64,000 nucleotides of DNA, from NCBI RefSeq assembly GCF_034670185.1, contig NZ_JAXMNY010000005.1:1-64000 (forward strand), given 5' to 3'. A program made the position numbers and the translations under genes. The DNA comes from Nisaea sp. GTDB taxonomy: Bacteria; Pseudomonadota; Alphaproteobacteria; Thalassobaculales; Thalassobaculaceae. Below the pieces are notes generated by a model. That model searched no databases. It saw nothing but the letters and a program-made list of their open reading frames with translations, and was not told the DNA's origin. Below, in pieces: positions 17,571-25,904 of the stretch (positions within the stretch are counted from its first letter, which is position 1; each line of letters starts with the position of its first letter).

Positions 17571-18872
17571 TTACTCGATCAGGATGGCGCGAAAATCGTT
17601 CACATTCGTCAAAGTCGGCCCCGTCATGACGAGACCATCCGCCTTCTCGAAAAACCCGTATCCGTCATTATCGGCCAGATAGGGTTTCGGATCGTCGAGA
17701 CCATTCTCCAGACGGTCGAATATCTTCCCGTCCATGATACAGCCCGCATTGTCTTCCGTCCCGTCAATACCGTCGGTATCGCAAGCAATTGCAGAGATCC
17801 TGTGGCGGCAATCCGGCATCCGCTCCTGCAAGGTAACCAGAAGCGAGAGCAAAAACTCCGCATTGCGCCCGCCTCGGCCAGAGCCACGCACGGTGACCGT
17901 GGTCTCGCCGCCGGAAAGCAGCACCAGAGGCGCCTTAGCGGGTTGATTGTGCCGGGCGACCTGGGCCGCAATGGCCGCGTGCATCTTCGCAACTTCCCGG
18001 CTTTCCCCCTCGATGGCATCGCCAAGAATAATCGCGCCATACCCCTTTGCCGCCGCAAGCTCCGCCGCCGCTTCAAGGGAGCGTTGTGGTGCCGCGACCA
18101 GATGGGTCTCGGTCCGTTCGAACACAGGATCGCCGGCTTTCGGCGTCTCGGAACCGGCATCCATCAGCAAAGCCGCGACATGTTCGGGAAGCTGGATATC
18201 GTATTTCGCCAGGATGGCGCGCGCATCGGCGAGCGTCGACGGGTCCGGCACGGTCGGCCCCGACCCGATCACGTCGAGATCGTCGCCGGGCACATCGGAA
18301 ATCGCCAGCGTCACCAGCCGCGCCGGGGCGACTGCCGCCGCCAGCCTGCCGCCCTTGATGGCGGACAGATGCTTACGGACACAGTTCATCTCGTGAATGG
18401 TCGCGCCGGATTTCAGCAATGCGCCGTTCAGCGCCTGCTTTTCCTCAAAGGAAATTCCCTCGGCTGGCGCAGTCAAAAGCGCGGAGCCGCCGCCCGAGAT
18501 CAGGCAGACGGCCAGATCCTCTTCCCCCAGCGTTCCGGCCAGCTCCAGAATCCGTGCCGCCGCCGCGCGCCCCTGCTCATCCGGCACCGGATGGGCAGCT
18601 TCGACGATCTCGATCTTCTCGCACGGAACCGCATGATCGTAACGGGTGACGACAAGCCCTTCGAAGGTGCGTCCCGGCAGGGCCTCGATGAGATAGTCCT
18701 CCACCGCCTTCGCCATCGCGCCGCTCGCCTTGCCAGCGCCGAGGATGACGATCCGCCCGGTCACTGGGCGCTCGAACAACGTGTCCAGGAACGGTTTCAG
18801 GCAGCGGACCGGGTCCGCTGCGGCGACGGCCGCGCCGAACAGTTCCTTCAATAATGCACCCTGCGGCCCCAT
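17571..18872 (-). CDS. Glycerate 2-kinase (MOFRL family, GckA/TtuD type)
   Basis: The 433-aa protein has the N-terminal glycerate-kinase domain (VILGAGKASGAMAKAVE; LISGGGSALLTAPAEGI) and the C-terminal MOFRL domain (LLSGGETTVTVRGSGRGGRN; AIACDTDGIDGTEDNAG). The family makes 2-phosphoglycerate from D-glycerate in the serine cycle, tartrate or glyoxylate use. It lies just upstream of pyk on the same strand, so glycerate carbon can flow to PEP and pyruvate. Confidence 0.93.
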   Translation of the reverse strand: MGPQGALLKELFGAAVAAADPVRCLKPFLDTLFERPVTGRIVILGAGKASGAMAKAVEDYLIEALPGRTFEGLVVTRYDHAVPCEKIEIVEAAHPVPDEQGRAAAARILELAGTLGEEDLAVCLISGGGSALLTAPAEGISFEEKQALNGALLKSGATIHEMNCVRKHLSAIKGGRLAAAVAPARLVTLAISDVPGDDLDVIGSGPTVPDPSTLADARAILAKYDIQLPEHVAALLMDAGSETPKAGDPVFERTETHLVAAPQRSLEAAAELAAAKGYGAIILGDAIEGESREVAKMHAAIAAQVARHNQPAKAPLVLLSGGETTVTVRGSGRGGRNAEFLLSLLVTLQERMPDCRHRISAIACDTDGIDGTEDNAGCIMDGKIFDRLENGLDDPKPYLADNDGYGFFEKADGLVMTGPTLTNVNDFRAILIE

Positions 18873-19003
18873 GACCCCTCCCCCGGAAAAGAGACGGGAG
18901 TCTAGTCGGGCACTCTGTGCCGGACAAGCGTCTGCATTCGCTTGTCAGCAACAAGCAAAGGGGCTAGATCGCAACGATAAATATTTTCCTACTCCGGATT
19001 ATC

Positions 19004-19774
19004 ATGACCGCCATCCTGACTGAAAAGGACCTTTGTGCCTTCGGCGAACGCAACCCCGATGGCAAGTCGTCGATTCTTTTCATATCTGACCACCACCGGA
19101 ACCGTGTCCCGGCCTCGCTCAATAATCTCGGCCTGTCGGAAGAAGAACTGGCGCGCCATATCGGCTACGACATCGGCATTGCCTGGATTGCGGAATATCT
19201 TTCAGACCGGTTCGACGCACCACTCGTCCACACGAATTTTTCCCGTCTGGTGATCGACTGCAACCGGGTGCCGGGAACGCCCGATGCTTCCCCGGCCGTC
19301 GCGGACGGCACGCGGGTTCCCGGAAACGAGGGCCTGAGCGAGGCCGAGCTGGACGCCCGCCGGACCGAACTTTTCGAGCCGTACCATTCCGCAATCCGCG
19401 CCCGCATGGACGTGATGGAGGTCGATGGCCGTAACCCGGTGATCGTCGCCCTGCATAGCTTCACCCCGATGATGAAGGATCGCGGCACACCGCGCCCCTG
19501 GGAGATCGGCATCATCTGGAACGAGGACGACCGGCTCGCACGGCCGGTAATCGAGGCCTTGCGCCAGAACCGGCAGTTGACGATAGGCGATAACGAGCCC
19601 TATTCGGGTCGCGATGGCGGGTTCTCTCTCTATGCCCACCCCGAGGCGCGCGGACATCCCCATATCGGGGTCGAGTTCCGTCAGGACCTTGTCGCATCCG
19701 AAAAAGACGCGCACAGATGGGCTGCGATTTTCGGAAACGCACTGGAAATCGCTGTTTCGTCGCTTACTCTCTGA
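19004..19774 (+). CDS. N-formylglutamate amidohydrolase family protein
   Basis: The 256-aa protein matches the FGase fold: ISDHHRNRVPASLNNLGLSE near the start, VHTNFSRLVIDCNRVPG in the middle, and VALHSFTPMMK. HutG-type members hydrolyse N-formylglutamate in histidine breakdown, but many alphaproteobacterial paralogues outside hut clusters have no proven substrate, and no hut genes are here. It leads a plus-strand set with DUF1244 and gapR. Confidence 0.88.
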   Translation: MTAILTEKDLCAFGERNPDGKSSILFISDHHRNRVPASLNNLGLSEEELARHIGYDIGIAWIAEYLSDRFDAPLVHTNFSRLVIDCNRVPGTPDASPAVADGTRVPGNEGLSEAELDARRTELFEPYHSAIRARMDVMEVDGRNPVIVALHSFTPMMKDRGTPRPWEIGIIWNEDDRLARPVIEALRQNRQLTIGDNEPYSGRDGGFSLYAHPEARGHPHIGVEFRQDLVASEKDAHRWAAIFGNALEIAVSSLTL

Positions 19775-19813
19775 GAAGAGAACGGAACCGTTAGGACCGA
19801 GGGAGAAGACATC

Positions 19814-20137
19814 ATGGGTAATCCGGCAGACAAATTCGACGACCAGACACGGCTTGAGCTGGAAGCAGCGGCTTTCCGGCGGCTGCTGGCGCATCTGGAC
19901 GAGCGCAAGGACGTGCAGAATATCGATCTGATGAACCTTGCCGGGTTCTGCCGCAACTGCCTGTCGAAATGGTATCTGGCGGAAGCCGGGTCCCGGGACC
20001 TTGAGCTCGATTACGGCGCGGCCCGCGAAATCGTCTACGGCATGCCCTATGACGATTGGAAAGCGAAGTACCAGTCCGAGGCCAGCGGCGACCAGAAAAA
20101 GGCCTTCGATGCCGAGATGGCGAAACAAAATCACTGA
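19814..20137 (+). CDS. DUF1244 family protein
   Basis: The 107-aa protein matches the conserved DUF1244 family, common in alphaproteobacteria. It has a conserved CRNCLSKWY stretch (two cysteines near residues 48 and 51) and GMPYDDWKAKYQ. No biochemical function is established. It follows the formylglutamate amidohydrolase-like gene after 39 bases and is probably cotranscribed with it. Confidence 0.88.
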   Translation: MGNPADKFDDQTRLELEAAAFRRLLAHLDERKDVQNIDLMNLAGFCRNCLSKWYLAEAGSRDLELDYGAAREIVYGMPYDDWKAKYQSEASGDQKKAFDAEMAKQNH

Positions 20138-20216
20138 GTCCCGAAGCGGCGCTTGATGGGATCGGGCGCCGCGACTATTGTCCGGGCGATTTTCCTTCTA
20201 TTGACGAGGATATTCC

Positions 20217-20462
20217 ATGACCGAAGTCGGCGGTATCGCTGCGGAACAGCTTGTTTCCTACATTGAACGGATCGAGCGGCTCGAAGAAGAAAAAGCGGCT
20301 CTCGCGGCGGACATCAAAGATGTCTTCGCCGAAGCCAAGGGCAACGGCTTCGACGTCAAGACGATGCGCCAGATCCTGAAGCTTCGGAAGCTGGACAAGG
20401 ACGACCTGCAGGAGCAGGAGCACCTGCTTGAGCTTTACAAGCGCGCGATCGGCCTCGAATAG
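20217..20462 (+). CDS. gapR: GapR-like nucleoid-associated protein (DUF2312)
   Basis: The 81-aa protein matches the GapR/DUF2312 family: an N-terminal coiled coil rich in Glu/Lys (YIERIERLEEEKAALAADI), then the conserved KGNGFDVKTMRQILKLRKL DNA-contact region. In Caulobacter, GapR binds overtwisted DNA ahead of replication and transcription and stimulates topoisomerases. The length is normal. The gene ends 3 bases before the end of the convergent PAS gene. Confidence 0.94.
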   Translation: MTEVGGIAAEQLVSYIERIERLEEEKAALAADIKDVFAEAKGNGFDVKTMRQILKLRKLDKDDLQEQEHLLELYKRAIGLE

Positions 20463-20465
20463 GCT

Positions 20466-20948
20466 TTAATCCAGAGCCGCATGATATCCGAGGATCCGGC
20501 TGATCTGATTTCCGTCCTCGGATATCGGCACAAACGCGACTTCGAGGTTGATCTTAACCAGCTTCACTGTCCGTGCATTGTCCCAAAGTCCGTGCACCGG
20601 CTTCTTTGATGCAACGCAAAGCTTCAAGGCATCCAGAAGTGCGTCCCTGGTTTCGTGCGCACAGTCGACTTGCGACACGATTTGCCGGGTCACCAGTCCG
20701 TAAAGCTTCGCGAGACCAGTCCCAATCAAGCTGAACTCGAAATCCGAACCGTCGTCCATCACCTTGATCATTGAGATGTTCGGCAGGAATTCGAACAGAT
20801 CCAAGGGATCGACTTCCCCCCTTTTCGGCGCCACCCTGTCCAGGCGGAGAGTCTCCCAATGGGCGACCAACCGCTCAACGACCGGGCTGTCAAATACGGT
20901 TGACTCGTCAATTACCGCATTGCGTCTTTCGGAATCCGTCGACGTCAC
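20466..20948 (-). CDS. PAS_5-type sensory domain protein
   Basis: The 160-aa protein looks like a lone PAS domain of the PAS_5 family, abundant in Rhodospirillales. It contains VERLVAHWETLRLDRVAPKRGEVDP and a hydrophobic core (FEFSLIGTGLAKLYG). There is no kinase, cyclase or HTH output domain. It may bind a partner or a small ligand. It is expressed alone, convergent with gapR. Confidence 0.75.
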   Translation of the reverse strand: MTSTDSERRNAVIDESTVFDSPVVERLVAHWETLRLDRVAPKRGEVDPLDLFEFLPNISMIKVMDDGSDFEFSLIGTGLAKLYGLVTRQIVSQVDCAHETRDALLDALKLCVASKKPVHGLWDNARTVKLVKINLEVAFVPISEDGNQISRILGYHAALD

Positions 20949-21075
20949 TTTGTTGCCGCTTCACAATTACATTGGTTGATAAAAAACCGCCCACTGACAG
21001 CATTGCACGATAGCTGCGATATACCGGGCAGCCAAGATTGCATTTAATAATAATGCAAAGGTTTCGCCGGGATCG

Positions 21076-22230
21076 TCAGATCCAGTCCGAGACCATAACC
21101 GGTTTGCCCGCGCAAAAGGTTGCCTTCACCACCGCACGACCGCCGTCAGGCGGCGCCACGAGAAGGAAGTCGGCACGCTTGCCAGCGGCAACCTCCCCCC
21201 GGTCGTCCAGACCGGCGGCACGCGCGGGGTTTCGTGAGACAAGATCCCAGGCATCCGCCAGCGAGGCATCCCCTGCTTCGGCGAGAATGAACGGCGCCTG
21301 GGCCAGCGCCGGGTAGTAGTAATCCGAGACCAGCGCGCTGCATCGGCCTGCCCTAACCTCATCGGCCGCGCGAATGCCGCCGTCCTTCATGTGGCTGCCG
21401 CCACGCAACACATTGGGGGCGCCGAAGATCGCCGTATTGCCGAGCTTGCGACTTTCCTCCGCCGCCTCCAGCGTCAGCGGAAATTCCGCGATGCCGCAAC
21501 CAAGCGCGTTGAAACGCCGGCGCTCGTCCGGCGTGCGATCGTCGTGGGACGCCATTGGAATATTATTGGCCTTGGCAATCTCCGCCAGCCGGCTCACCGT
21601 TGGCGCCACTTCATCCGTGCGGGCCTCGAGGCCGCGCACCAGAGCGAGGAAATCCTCCTCGGAAAGCCCCGTGCGGCCTGTATAGGTTCCAAGCGGCTCA
21701 CCCCGGTCTGCCTTGCGCAGGATCGGCGCCATATGCTCGTTGAAAGCCAACAGATCGACCCGGCCGCGCTGCATCCAGTCAGCCACCTCGTCCGCGACAT
21801 CCAGATTGTAGAGCTCAAAGCGTAAGTGAAAACGCGAGTCGGCCAGCAACCGGGGCCGGGCTTCATCCAGCCCGTCCACGATTGCGACCACGGTATCCCG
21901 ACCGCGCAAGCCCGGCTCCCAAGAAAAGGTGACGGCATGATAGGCCGTGGTGATGCCATTGGAGATCAGTTGCCGGTCCGTGTCGGCGAAAGCCACCTGC
22001 ATCGGGAAATGCACCCCGGGACGCGGCATGATCTGACGTTCGAAAGCATCGCCATGCAGATCGACCATTCCCGGCAGCAGCAGCAGGCCATCTGCATCGA
22101 CGATCCGATCGCCCGGCCCCGCATCAACACCGACCGCCGCGATTTTATCGCCCTCGATCCGGACACTCGTTTCAACTATTCCCTCGCCCGGGACCAGCAC
22201 CCGAGCCCCCTGAACCAACGCCCCCAACAC
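21076..22230 (-). CDS. phnM: Alpha-D-ribose 1-methylphosphonate 5-triphosphate diphosphatase
   Basis: The 384-aa amidohydrolase-superfamily protein matches PhnM of the carbon-phosphorus lyase pathway. It carries LLLLPGMVDLHGDAFERQIMP (metal-site HGD), ITTAYHAVTFSWEPG, MASHDDRTPDE and the GRCSALVSDYYYPA region. PhnM releases pyrophosphate from the triphosphate intermediate. No phnGHIJKL genes lie in the window; only the divergent DUF1045 gene is related, so the rest of the pathway must be elsewhere or absent. Confidence 0.92.
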   Translation of the reverse strand: MLGALVQGARVLVPGEGIVETSVRIEGDKIAAVGVDAGPGDRIVDADGLLLLPGMVDLHGDAFERQIMPRPGVHFPMQVAFADTDRQLISNGITTAYHAVTFSWEPGLRGRDTVVAIVDGLDEARPRLLADSRFHLRFELYNLDVADEVADWMQRGRVDLLAFNEHMAPILRKADRGEPLGTYTGRTGLSEEDFLALVRGLEARTDEVAPTVSRLAEIAKANNIPMASHDDRTPDERRRFNALGCGIAEFPLTLEAAEESRKLGNTAIFGAPNVLRGGSHMKDGGIRAADEVRAGRCSALVSDYYYPALAQAPFILAEAGDASLADAWDLVSRNPARAAGLDDRGEVAAGKRADFLLVAPPDGGRAVVKATFCAGKPVMVSDWI

Positions 22231-22320
22231 ACTTCTCCAAACGCCAGCACCATGCCATAAGGGCTCGACTATACACGGTAGGCCTGACAGTTAGATGACC
22301 CTTTCGGAGCCAATCTGATC
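22231..22320. promoter_or_regulatory. Divergent promoter region between phnM and the DUF1045 gene
   Basis: This 90-base gap separates two divergently read phosphonate-related genes and must hold both promoters. No clear Pho box or regulator palindrome was recognised. Confidence 0.35.
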
Positions 22321-23064
22321 ATGACCAGCAGCTCGCCCCAGTTCCCGGCATTCGCCCCGGTCACGAACCCGGACGGTCCGCGTTATGCAATCTATTTCGC
22401 ACCGGACACCAACCTCCCACTACACCGCTTCGGCTCAACCTGGCTTGGCCGCGATGCAGTGAGCGGCGCAGAGGTGAAGCAACCCAAACTCGATGGAATC
22501 GATGCCGCGCGGCAGGCCGAGCTGACGGCAACAGCGAACAATTACGGGTTTCACGCCACGCTGAAACCGCCGTTCCATCTGAGAGACGGCAATACGGCTG
22601 ACCAGTTGCTCGAAGAGGCGGCGGCCTTCGCAAACGGGCGCACGCCGTTCCAGACACAGCTGGTGGCCCGGGACCTTTCCGGATTCCTGGCCCTGATGCA
22701 GAAGGAAAGCAAGGCGGAGATGCGGGAGCTTGCCGCCGATTGTGTCCGCCATTTCGATCCGATGCGCGCCCTGCCCGGCGAAGCCGAACTTGAGAAACGG
22801 CGGGCTGCAGGGCTCTCGGCACAGCAGGAACAGATGCTGCAGCGCTGGGGTTATCCCTATGTGATGGGGGAGTTCCGTTTCCACATGACCCTGTCAAAGC
22901 GGATCAAGGACGACAGCGAGCGCAACGCGCTGATGCAGGAGATCCTGAAACATGGTGCCGAGGCGCTGACGACACCGGTCACGGTGGACGCCATCTCGAT
23001 CTTCCATCAGGAAAACAAGAAGGCGCCCTTTACCCGTCTTGGCCGCTTCGCTTTCGGAAGCTGA
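22321..23064 (+). CDS. DUF1045 phosphonate-metabolism protein, 2H phosphoesterase fold
   Basis: The 247-aa protein matches the DUF1045 family found with C-P lyase genes. It opens RYAIYFAPDTNLPLHRFGSTWLG and has two HxT motifs, FHATLKPPFH and FRFHMTLSKRI, the signature of 2H phosphoesterases. By analogy it may open a cyclic phosphate of the phosphonate pathway such as phosphoribosyl cyclic phosphate. That reaction is inference. It is divergent from phnM with a 90-base gap. Confidence 0.88.
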   Translation: MTSSSPQFPAFAPVTNPDGPRYAIYFAPDTNLPLHRFGSTWLGRDAVSGAEVKQPKLDGIDAARQAELTATANNYGFHATLKPPFHLRDGNTADQLLEEAAAFANGRTPFQTQLVARDLSGFLALMQKESKAEMRELAADCVRHFDPMRALPGEAELEKRRAAGLSAQQEQMLQRWGYPYVMGEFRFHMTLSKRIKDDSERNALMQEILKHGAEALTTPVTVDAISIFHQENKKAPFTRLGRFAFGS

Positions 23065-23069
23065 CCGGC

Positions 23070-24200
23070 TCAGCCGGCCAGAACGTCTTTCAGGGCAGCG
23101 AGAAAGCCGTCGGTATCTTCATCGCTGCCGACGGTCACCCGGATATAATTTTCGTACCCCGGATGCATCAGCCGTCCGATCATGACGCCTTTTTCCAGAA
23201 GCGCCGCAACGATATCCGCCGCTGGCCGATCCATCTTCGCGGTGACGAAATTCGCCACCGTCGGGAACGATTCCGCACCAAGCGCCGTCAGGCCCGCGAC
23301 CAGACGTTCCCGCTCGATCCGGGTTTTCTCCAGCAACATGTGGCGGTGGTCCTTGTCGTACCATGCCGCCAGTGCGCCCGCCTGTGCCACCGCATTGACG
23401 TTGAACACACTACGCATCTTCTGGAAGGCGTTCGCGATCTCGTCCGATCCGGCCAGGATATACCCAACCCGAATGCCGGCGAGGCCGTAGGCCTTGGAGA
23501 AAGTACGGAACACGGCCCAGGGGCCGCTGCGTTTCGCCATCACGGCCAAATGGTCCTCGCCTCCGTCATGGATGCCGAACTCGTAATAGGCCTCGTCCAG
23601 CACCAGCAGCGCCGTATCGGGAATACCGAGGGCCAGTCGCTCAACCTCTTCGGAGGTCAGCACGTTGCCGGTCGGGTTATTCGGAGAAGCTGCAAAGACG
23701 AGACGGGTGCGGTCCGTCGCGACCGCGATCATCGCGTCGACATCGTTACTGCCATCCGCCTTCAGCGGCACCGTCACAAGCGTTCCGCCATTGACTGCGG
23801 CCGCATTGTTATAGCTCGGGAAAGACGGCACCGGCACCAGCACCTCGTCGCCCGGCGAGACAGACAACCGGCCAGCGGAAACAATCGCCTCGTCGCTGCC
23901 ATTGCCCATGACAATCCGGTGCTGCGGGATACCGGTCTCTTCCGAAATCGCCGCCGTCAGCGCACGCCATTGCGGGTCCGGGTAGCGGTTCACCCGAGTG
24001 CAGGCGTCCTGCATTGCCAAAATGGCTTTCGGGGACGGCTGGATCGGGGATTCGTTCAGATTCATCCGCCGGATCACCAGATCCGGATTGTTCCGCGCGA
24101 TATCCGCCTCCACCGGAGGCCGCCCCGGATTGGGGAGCGCCCGCAGCGCGGGTTTCGGGATGGTCGGCTCATTGGAATTATCGGCGGAGAATTCAGCCAT
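23070..24200 (-). CDS. hisC: Histidinol-phosphate aminotransferase-like, PLP class I/II
   Basis: The 376-aa fold-type I aminotransferase has the HisC features LNESPIQPSPKAILAMQ, FAASPNNPTGNVLTSEEVE, LLVLDEAYYEF and the PLP lysine in FRTFSKAYGLAGIRVGY. HisC exchanges imidazole-acetol phosphate and glutamate; close relatives act on phenylalanine or cobalamin precursors. It is not next to other his genes, so an aromatic aminotransferase role is possible. Start 24200 has CGGGAG upstream; the longer frame starts with TTG at 24278 and is rejected. It follows mntR on the same strand. Confidence 0.85.
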   Translation of the reverse strand: MAEFSADNSNEPTIPKPALRALPNPGRPPVEADIARNNPDLVIRRMNLNESPIQPSPKAILAMQDACTRVNRYPDPQWRALTAAISEETGIPQHRIVMGNGSDEAIVSAGRLSVSPGDEVLVPVPSFPSYNNAAAVNGGTLVTVPLKADGSNDVDAMIAVATDRTRLVFAASPNNPTGNVLTSEEVERLALGIPDTALLVLDEAYYEFGIHDGGEDHLAVMAKRSGPWAVFRTFSKAYGLAGIRVGYILAGSDEIANAFQKMRSVFNVNAVAQAGALAAWYDKDHRHMLLEKTRIERERLVAGLTALGAESFPTVANFVTAKMDRPAADIVAALLEKGVMIGRLMHPGYENYIRVTVGSDEDTDGFLAALKDVLAG

Positions 24201-24302
24201 TGGATGGCTCCCGGACGTCACTAGAAGGGAATAGGGAACGCGCTGCATTCCCGAAAGGATATCTGATCCTATGGTCAATCAGAGAAACCGTACAGACGGT
24301 TT

Positions 24303-24806
24303 TCAGCTCTGATTGCCGCCATGCCCGGATGCCTTCTTCAGCGCCTCGGTTGCCCGCGCCAGGCAGTCCAGCGTCTGCGCCGACAGATGATGTTCCAGCC
24401 CTTCCGCATCGGCTTCAGCGATATCGGCCGGCACTCCGATCGTGTGCAGGAAATCGAGGACCATGTAATGCCGTTGGCGTGCATGCTCCGCGACAGACCA
24501 GCCTTTGTCCGTCAGAAATATCGAGCGATAGGGCTTGCTCTCGACATAGCCCTCTTTCTGCAACCGCTGGATCGTGTTGTTCACGGTCGGGCGGCTGACC
24601 CCAAGTAAATCCGCCAGGTCCACTAACCGGGCCTCTCCGTTGGTCTCGATCAGATCCGCGATCAGTTCGACATAATCCTCGGCGATCTCGACACTATGGT
24701 CGCGCCGGATACGCTCGAACAATGCTGCGCGCTTCCCGGAATCCTGCAGGTCAATGACCGGAGTGTCCCGATCTTCCACACTCTTGCTGTTCCGACTTCT
24801 GCCCAC
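24303..24806 (-). CDS. mntR: Manganese-responsive DtxR-family repressor MntR
   Basis: The 167-aa regulator has a winged helix-turn-helix (about residues 45-100; LADLLGVSRPTVNNTIQRL) and a DtxR dimer/metal domain with Glu/His ligands in ARQRHYMVLDFLHTIG, EADAEGLEHHLS. It lacks the SH3-like third domain, as in MntR. It is divergent from sitABCD, and a 22-base palindrome lies between them, so it very likely represses manganese uptake and possibly itself when Mn is plentiful. Confidence 0.93.
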   Translation of the reverse strand: MGRSRNSKSVEDRDTPVIDLQDSGKRAALFERIRRDHSVEIAEDYVELIADLIETNGEARLVDLADLLGVSRPTVNNTIQRLQKEGYVESKPYRSIFLTDKGWSVAEHARQRHYMVLDFLHTIGVPADIAEADAEGLEHHLSAQTLDCLARATEALKKASGHGGNQS

Positions 24807-24841
24807 ACCCCAGACCCTTCACCCGATTAAGTGCCACACTC

Positions 24842-24863
24842 AAACTTAGCATAGGCTAATTTT
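24842..24863. promoter_or_regulatory. MntR-box-like operator
   Basis: A 22-base near-palindrome with core TTAGC-ATAG-GCTAA and AAA/TTT flanks (9 of 11 arm positions symmetric). Its size, AAA...TTT ends and xTAGCnnnnGCTAx core closely resemble the Escherichia coli MntR box. It lies 36 bases before mntR and 111 before sitA. Confidence 0.8.
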
Positions 24864-24866
24864 ATA

Positions 24867-24919
24867 TTGACCCACTAACATAATAAGCCATATCTGACAT
24901 GTATCTATCGTAGCATGTC
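24867..24919 (+). promoter_or_regulatory. Probable sitA promoter and leader inverted repeat
   Basis: TTGACC (24867-24872), an 18-base spacer and TATCTG (24891-24896) form a plausible promoter toward sitA. Overlapping its end, GACATG (24896-24901) and CATGTC (24914-24919) form a perfect 6-bp inverted repeat with a 12-base spacer. This could be a second operator or a leader stem. Confidence 0.4.
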
Positions 24920-24973
24920 GTGCGTTAACAACCTGTTCCGTCTCGCGGGTTGCCCTTGGGAGCTAATCGAAGA

Positions 24974-25888
24974 ATGAAAACCGGCAAACGCCTTCTGGCA
25001 CTGGCTGCGGTCTGTGCCGTTCTGATTTCGGGAGCAGTGCTCTCCTCCCCGGCATCAGCCAAGATGAAAGTGGTCACCACCTTCACCGTGCTGGCAGACA
25101 TGGCGGCGAACGTCGCTGGCGACGCGGCGGAAGTTGTCTCCATCACAAAACCGGGCGCCGAAATTCACGGCTACGAACCGACCCCGAGGGATATCGTGCG
25201 GGCCAGCGGCGCGGACCTGGTGCTTTGGAACGGGATGAATCTCGAACTCTGGTTCGAGCAGTTCCTGTCCCACCTTGGCGACAAACCGTCGGCCACCCTG
25301 ACGGACGGCATCGTGCCGATCTCGATTGCCGCCGGAGCCTATGAAGGCAAACCGAATCCGCATGCCTGGATGGGGTTGAACAACGCTCTCATCTATATCG
25401 ATAATATCGCCGCGGCCTTGTCCAAGAATGACCCGGCCAACGCGGCGACCTATAGCGCAAACGCGGCGGCCTACAAGGGCAGGCTGCGCGCCACCATCGA
25501 GCCACTCCAGGCACGGATCTCCAGCATTCCGGAGTCCGCGCGATGGCTGGTGACATGCGAAGGCGCATTCAGCTACCTCGCCCGCGATTTCGGCCTGAAG
25601 GAACTCTACCTCTGGCCGATGAACGCCGATCAGATGGGCACGCCGCAGCAAGTCCGAAAAGTTATCGACGGCGTGCGCGACAACAAAATCCCTGTCGTCT
25701 TCTGCGAAAGCACGGTGAACTCCGCACCGGCCAAGCAAGTCGCTCGGGAGACCGGCGCCAGATATGGCGGCGTTCTCTATGTCGACTCGCTGAGCGAGCC
25801 GGACGGACCGGTGCCGACCTATCTCGACCTTCTGACCGTCACTGCCAAGACCGTCGCGGACGGCCTCACCGACGCCACCGCGAACTGA
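24974..25888 (+). CDS. sitA: Manganese/iron ABC transporter periplasmic binding protein
   Basis: The 304-aa cluster A-I binding protein has a signal peptide (MKTGKRLLALAAVCAVLIS, ending ASA). The four metal ligands expected for Mn/Fe-type members are visible: His in EIHGYEPTP, His in NPHAWMG, Glu in CEGAFSYLARDFGL and Asp in YVDSLSEPDG. Zinc-type ZnuA proteins have a third His where this has Glu and carry a His-rich loop, absent here. The ATG at 24974 opens the signal peptide; the longer frame from 24950 is rejected. It heads an operon under MntR control. Confidence 0.93.
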   Translation: MKTGKRLLALAAVCAVLISGAVLSSPASAKMKVVTTFTVLADMAANVAGDAAEVVSITKPGAEIHGYEPTPRDIVRASGADLVLWNGMNLELWFEQFLSHLGDKPSATLTDGIVPISIAAGAYEGKPNPHAWMGLNNALIYIDNIAAALSKNDPANAATYSANAAAYKGRLRATIEPLQARISSIPESARWLVTCEGAFSYLARDFGLKELYLWPMNADQMGTPQQVRKVIDGVRDNKIPVVFCESTVNSAPAKQVARETGARYGGVLYVDSLSEPDGPVPTYLDLLTVTAKTVADGLTDATAN

Positions 25889-25904
25889 CCTCCGGATTCC
25901 TGCA

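Noticed and set aside
21038..21058. TTGCATT/AATGCAA inverted repeat after phnM
   Set aside because: AT-rich 7-bp arms without a T-run; it could occur by chance and has no clear role.
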